This document shows, in pieces, positions 52,045 through 52,963 of a DNA stretch of 52,963 nucleotides. Source of the DNA: Sulfurovaceae bacterium (GTDB lineage: Bacteria; Campylobacterota; Campylobacteria; Campylobacterales; Sulfurovaceae); assembly GCA_016744805.1 (NCBI GenBank), contig JADGDQ010000010.1, forward strand, positions 1-52,963, written 5' to 3'. How positions within the stretch are numbered: position 1 is the first letter of the stretch; each line of letters begins with the position of its first letter. Below the pieces are notes generated by a model, which worked only from the letters and a program-made list of their open reading frames with translations, did not search any database and was not told the DNA's origin. A program made the translations under genes and the position numbers.

Positions 52045-52854
52045 TTGAGCTATATACTAAGTATCTTTATTCTACTAAGTGCCATATATTGGTTTCTTAT
52101 TAATAATGGCTTTACAAAAAATAATTTTTTAATTGCTTCTGTAGGTGTTTTAATTGTTGCTTTAGGGTGGGGATATATTTTGGCAACCGACCTCCTTGCA
52201 CCCAAAAAAAATATGGATGAGCGATTTATACATTTAAGTAGAGAAATTTTACATGAACTTAATATTCCTCTAGCAACTATCCAAGCCAATACCACTATGT
52301 TAAAAAAGAATCTCTTAAATGAAAAATCGCTTAAGAGACTTAATAGAATAGATAGTGCATCTCTAAGACTCTCACGCCTCTATGATGAGTTAGTATATAG
52401 TATTAATAGAGAAATTTATACTATTGAAAAAGAGGAGTTTTCTCTTAGAGAACTTCTGTATGAAAGAACCGAAATACTCCAAGCATTTGGAAGAAACCCT
52501 TTTGATATAAATATACATGAACAAATACTCTATGCTGATAAAATAGGCTTTGAACAGATGATAGATAACTTACTCAATAATGCCATGAAATATAGTAATA
52601 AAGAGAGTCTTATTAGCATTAACCATCAAGAAAATAGCTTGGTTATCCAAGATAGAGGCATAGGCATTGATGAGTCTTTACTTGTAGAAATTTTTGAGCG
52701 ATACTACCAAGCAGACAAAAACCACCACGGTCAAGGTATAGGTCTAGCATTAGTCAAAAAATATTGTGATGAGATGAAAATAGATATTACCCTCCACTCC
52801 ATCAAAAACAAAGGCACTAGAATAACTCTTGACTTACGAAATGTTATAATATAA
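52045..52854 (+). CDS. sensor histidine kinase with membrane anchor
   Basis: At least 269 residues. Two TM helices (about 1-18 and 28-50 in this reading) with almost no periplasmic loop, then a HisKA helix with phosphoacceptor His in REILHELNIPLATIQ (about residue 69), N-box IDNLLNNAMKYS, G1 IQDRGIGID, F-box and G2 HGQGIGLALV. The TTG at 52045 has no ribosome binding site; AGAGGAG at 51987-51993 is placed for a start at 52000, which is ATC, 15 codons upstream and in frame. The true N-terminus is therefore probably longer (284 residues). It forms a pair with the response regulator. Confidence 0.85.
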   Translation: MSYILSIFILLSAIYWFLINNGFTKNNFLIASVGVLIVALGWGYILATDLLAPKKNMDERFIHLSREILHELNIPLATIQANTTMLKKNLLNEKSLKRLNRIDSASLRLSRLYDELVYSINREIYTIEKEEFSLRELLYERTEILQAFGRNPFDINIHEQILYADKIGFEQMIDNLLNNAMKYSNKESLISINHQENSLVIQDRGIGIDESLLVEIFERYYQADKNHHGQGIGLALVKKYCDEMKIDITLHSIKNKGTRITLDLRNVII

Positions 52855-52856
52855 CC

Positions 52857-52963
52857 CTAAAGATAATTTAATTCTAGTACTCTTTTTATCCTTTCTGCAA
52901 CCCCAAAATCATCTTTTCACACAATTCCAAGGGATAAAACTTTTTACTTTTATCTCTCATATC
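52857..52963 (-). other. possible 3' end of a convergent gene, frame broken
   Basis: Reading on the minus strand from the window edge, one frame is open to a TAA at 52886-52888 (25 residues, ending ILGLQKG). Near its end, the adjacent frame reads KDDFGVAERIKRVLELNYL and stops at 52857-52859, only two bases from the kinase stop. The second frame has the look of a C-terminal helix of a real protein. A single-base change at the A-run near 52913-52916 would join the two. Coding status is uncertain because the window ends here. Confidence 0.35.

Noticed and set aside
1-52963. CRISPR arrays, insertion sequences, prophage, tRNA or rRNA genes
   Set aside because: I saw no direct repeat array, transposase, integrase or structured RNA gene; intergenic gaps are short and accounted for.

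Overview
The window looks like a chromosomal segment of a low-GC member of the Campylobacterota (Epsilonproteobacteria), most likely a free-living chemolithotroph of the Sulfurovum/Sulfurimonas type. The evidence is the complex I operon with a non-standard electron-input module and two nuoG genes, the Campylobacterota-type NadA, HemN and CcoS proteins, tightly packed operons with overlapping stops and starts, and short leaders behind TATAAT/TACAAT-type -10 boxes. This is reasoning from protein features; no database search was run. No tRNA, rRNA, CRISPR array, transposon or prophage was recognised. No gene-free stretch exceeds about 190 bases.

Layout: (1) 357-17798, minus strand, is a 15-gene complex I operon: nuoA, B, C, D, a small NuoE substitute, a NuoF-remnant/GltD-like flavoprotein fusion, nuoG2, nuoG1, then nuoH to nuoN. 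(2) 17981-25034 holds housekeeping genes: a membrane rhodanese and nadA on plus, gltX-argF-hemN on minus, dnaG on plus. (3) 25130-30834 is a four-gene RND efflux operon (small exported protein, TolC-like, membrane fusion, RND pump). (4) 30864-33444, minus, groups an FmdE-like protein, a hemerythrin, a DUF2249 protein and a 12-TM oxidase-like membrane protein. It diverges from a thioredoxin-like [2Fe-2S] ferredoxin, and an FNR/DNR-like box lies between them. (5) 34094-39058 holds YbaB, an ankyrin protein, a secreted DUF4214 protein, the ccoS-ppk2-small Cys protein operon, a cytochrome c and an outer-membrane protein. (6) 39112-46968 is a polysaccharide operon: galU, dTDP-L-rhamnose genes rmlBACD, an ABC exporter (wzm/wzt) and a polytopic membrane protein. 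(7) 46975-52854 holds a stand-alone PAS protein, mraY, gpmI, a small helical protein, fabG and a two-component system.

Most promising second looks: the rebuilt NADH-side module of complex I (a three-Cys NuoF remnant fused to a GltD-like oxidoreductase, with paired NuoG subunits); the hemerythrin/DUF2249/FmdE/12-TM cluster, whose FNR-like box is centred at -41.5 from a predicted start; a perfect 14-nt palindrome inside the nadA promoter; possible sequestration of the nuoA ribosome binding site; a probable leaderless dnaG mRNA; and a histidine kinase whose Shine-Dalgarno sequence points at an ATC codon.
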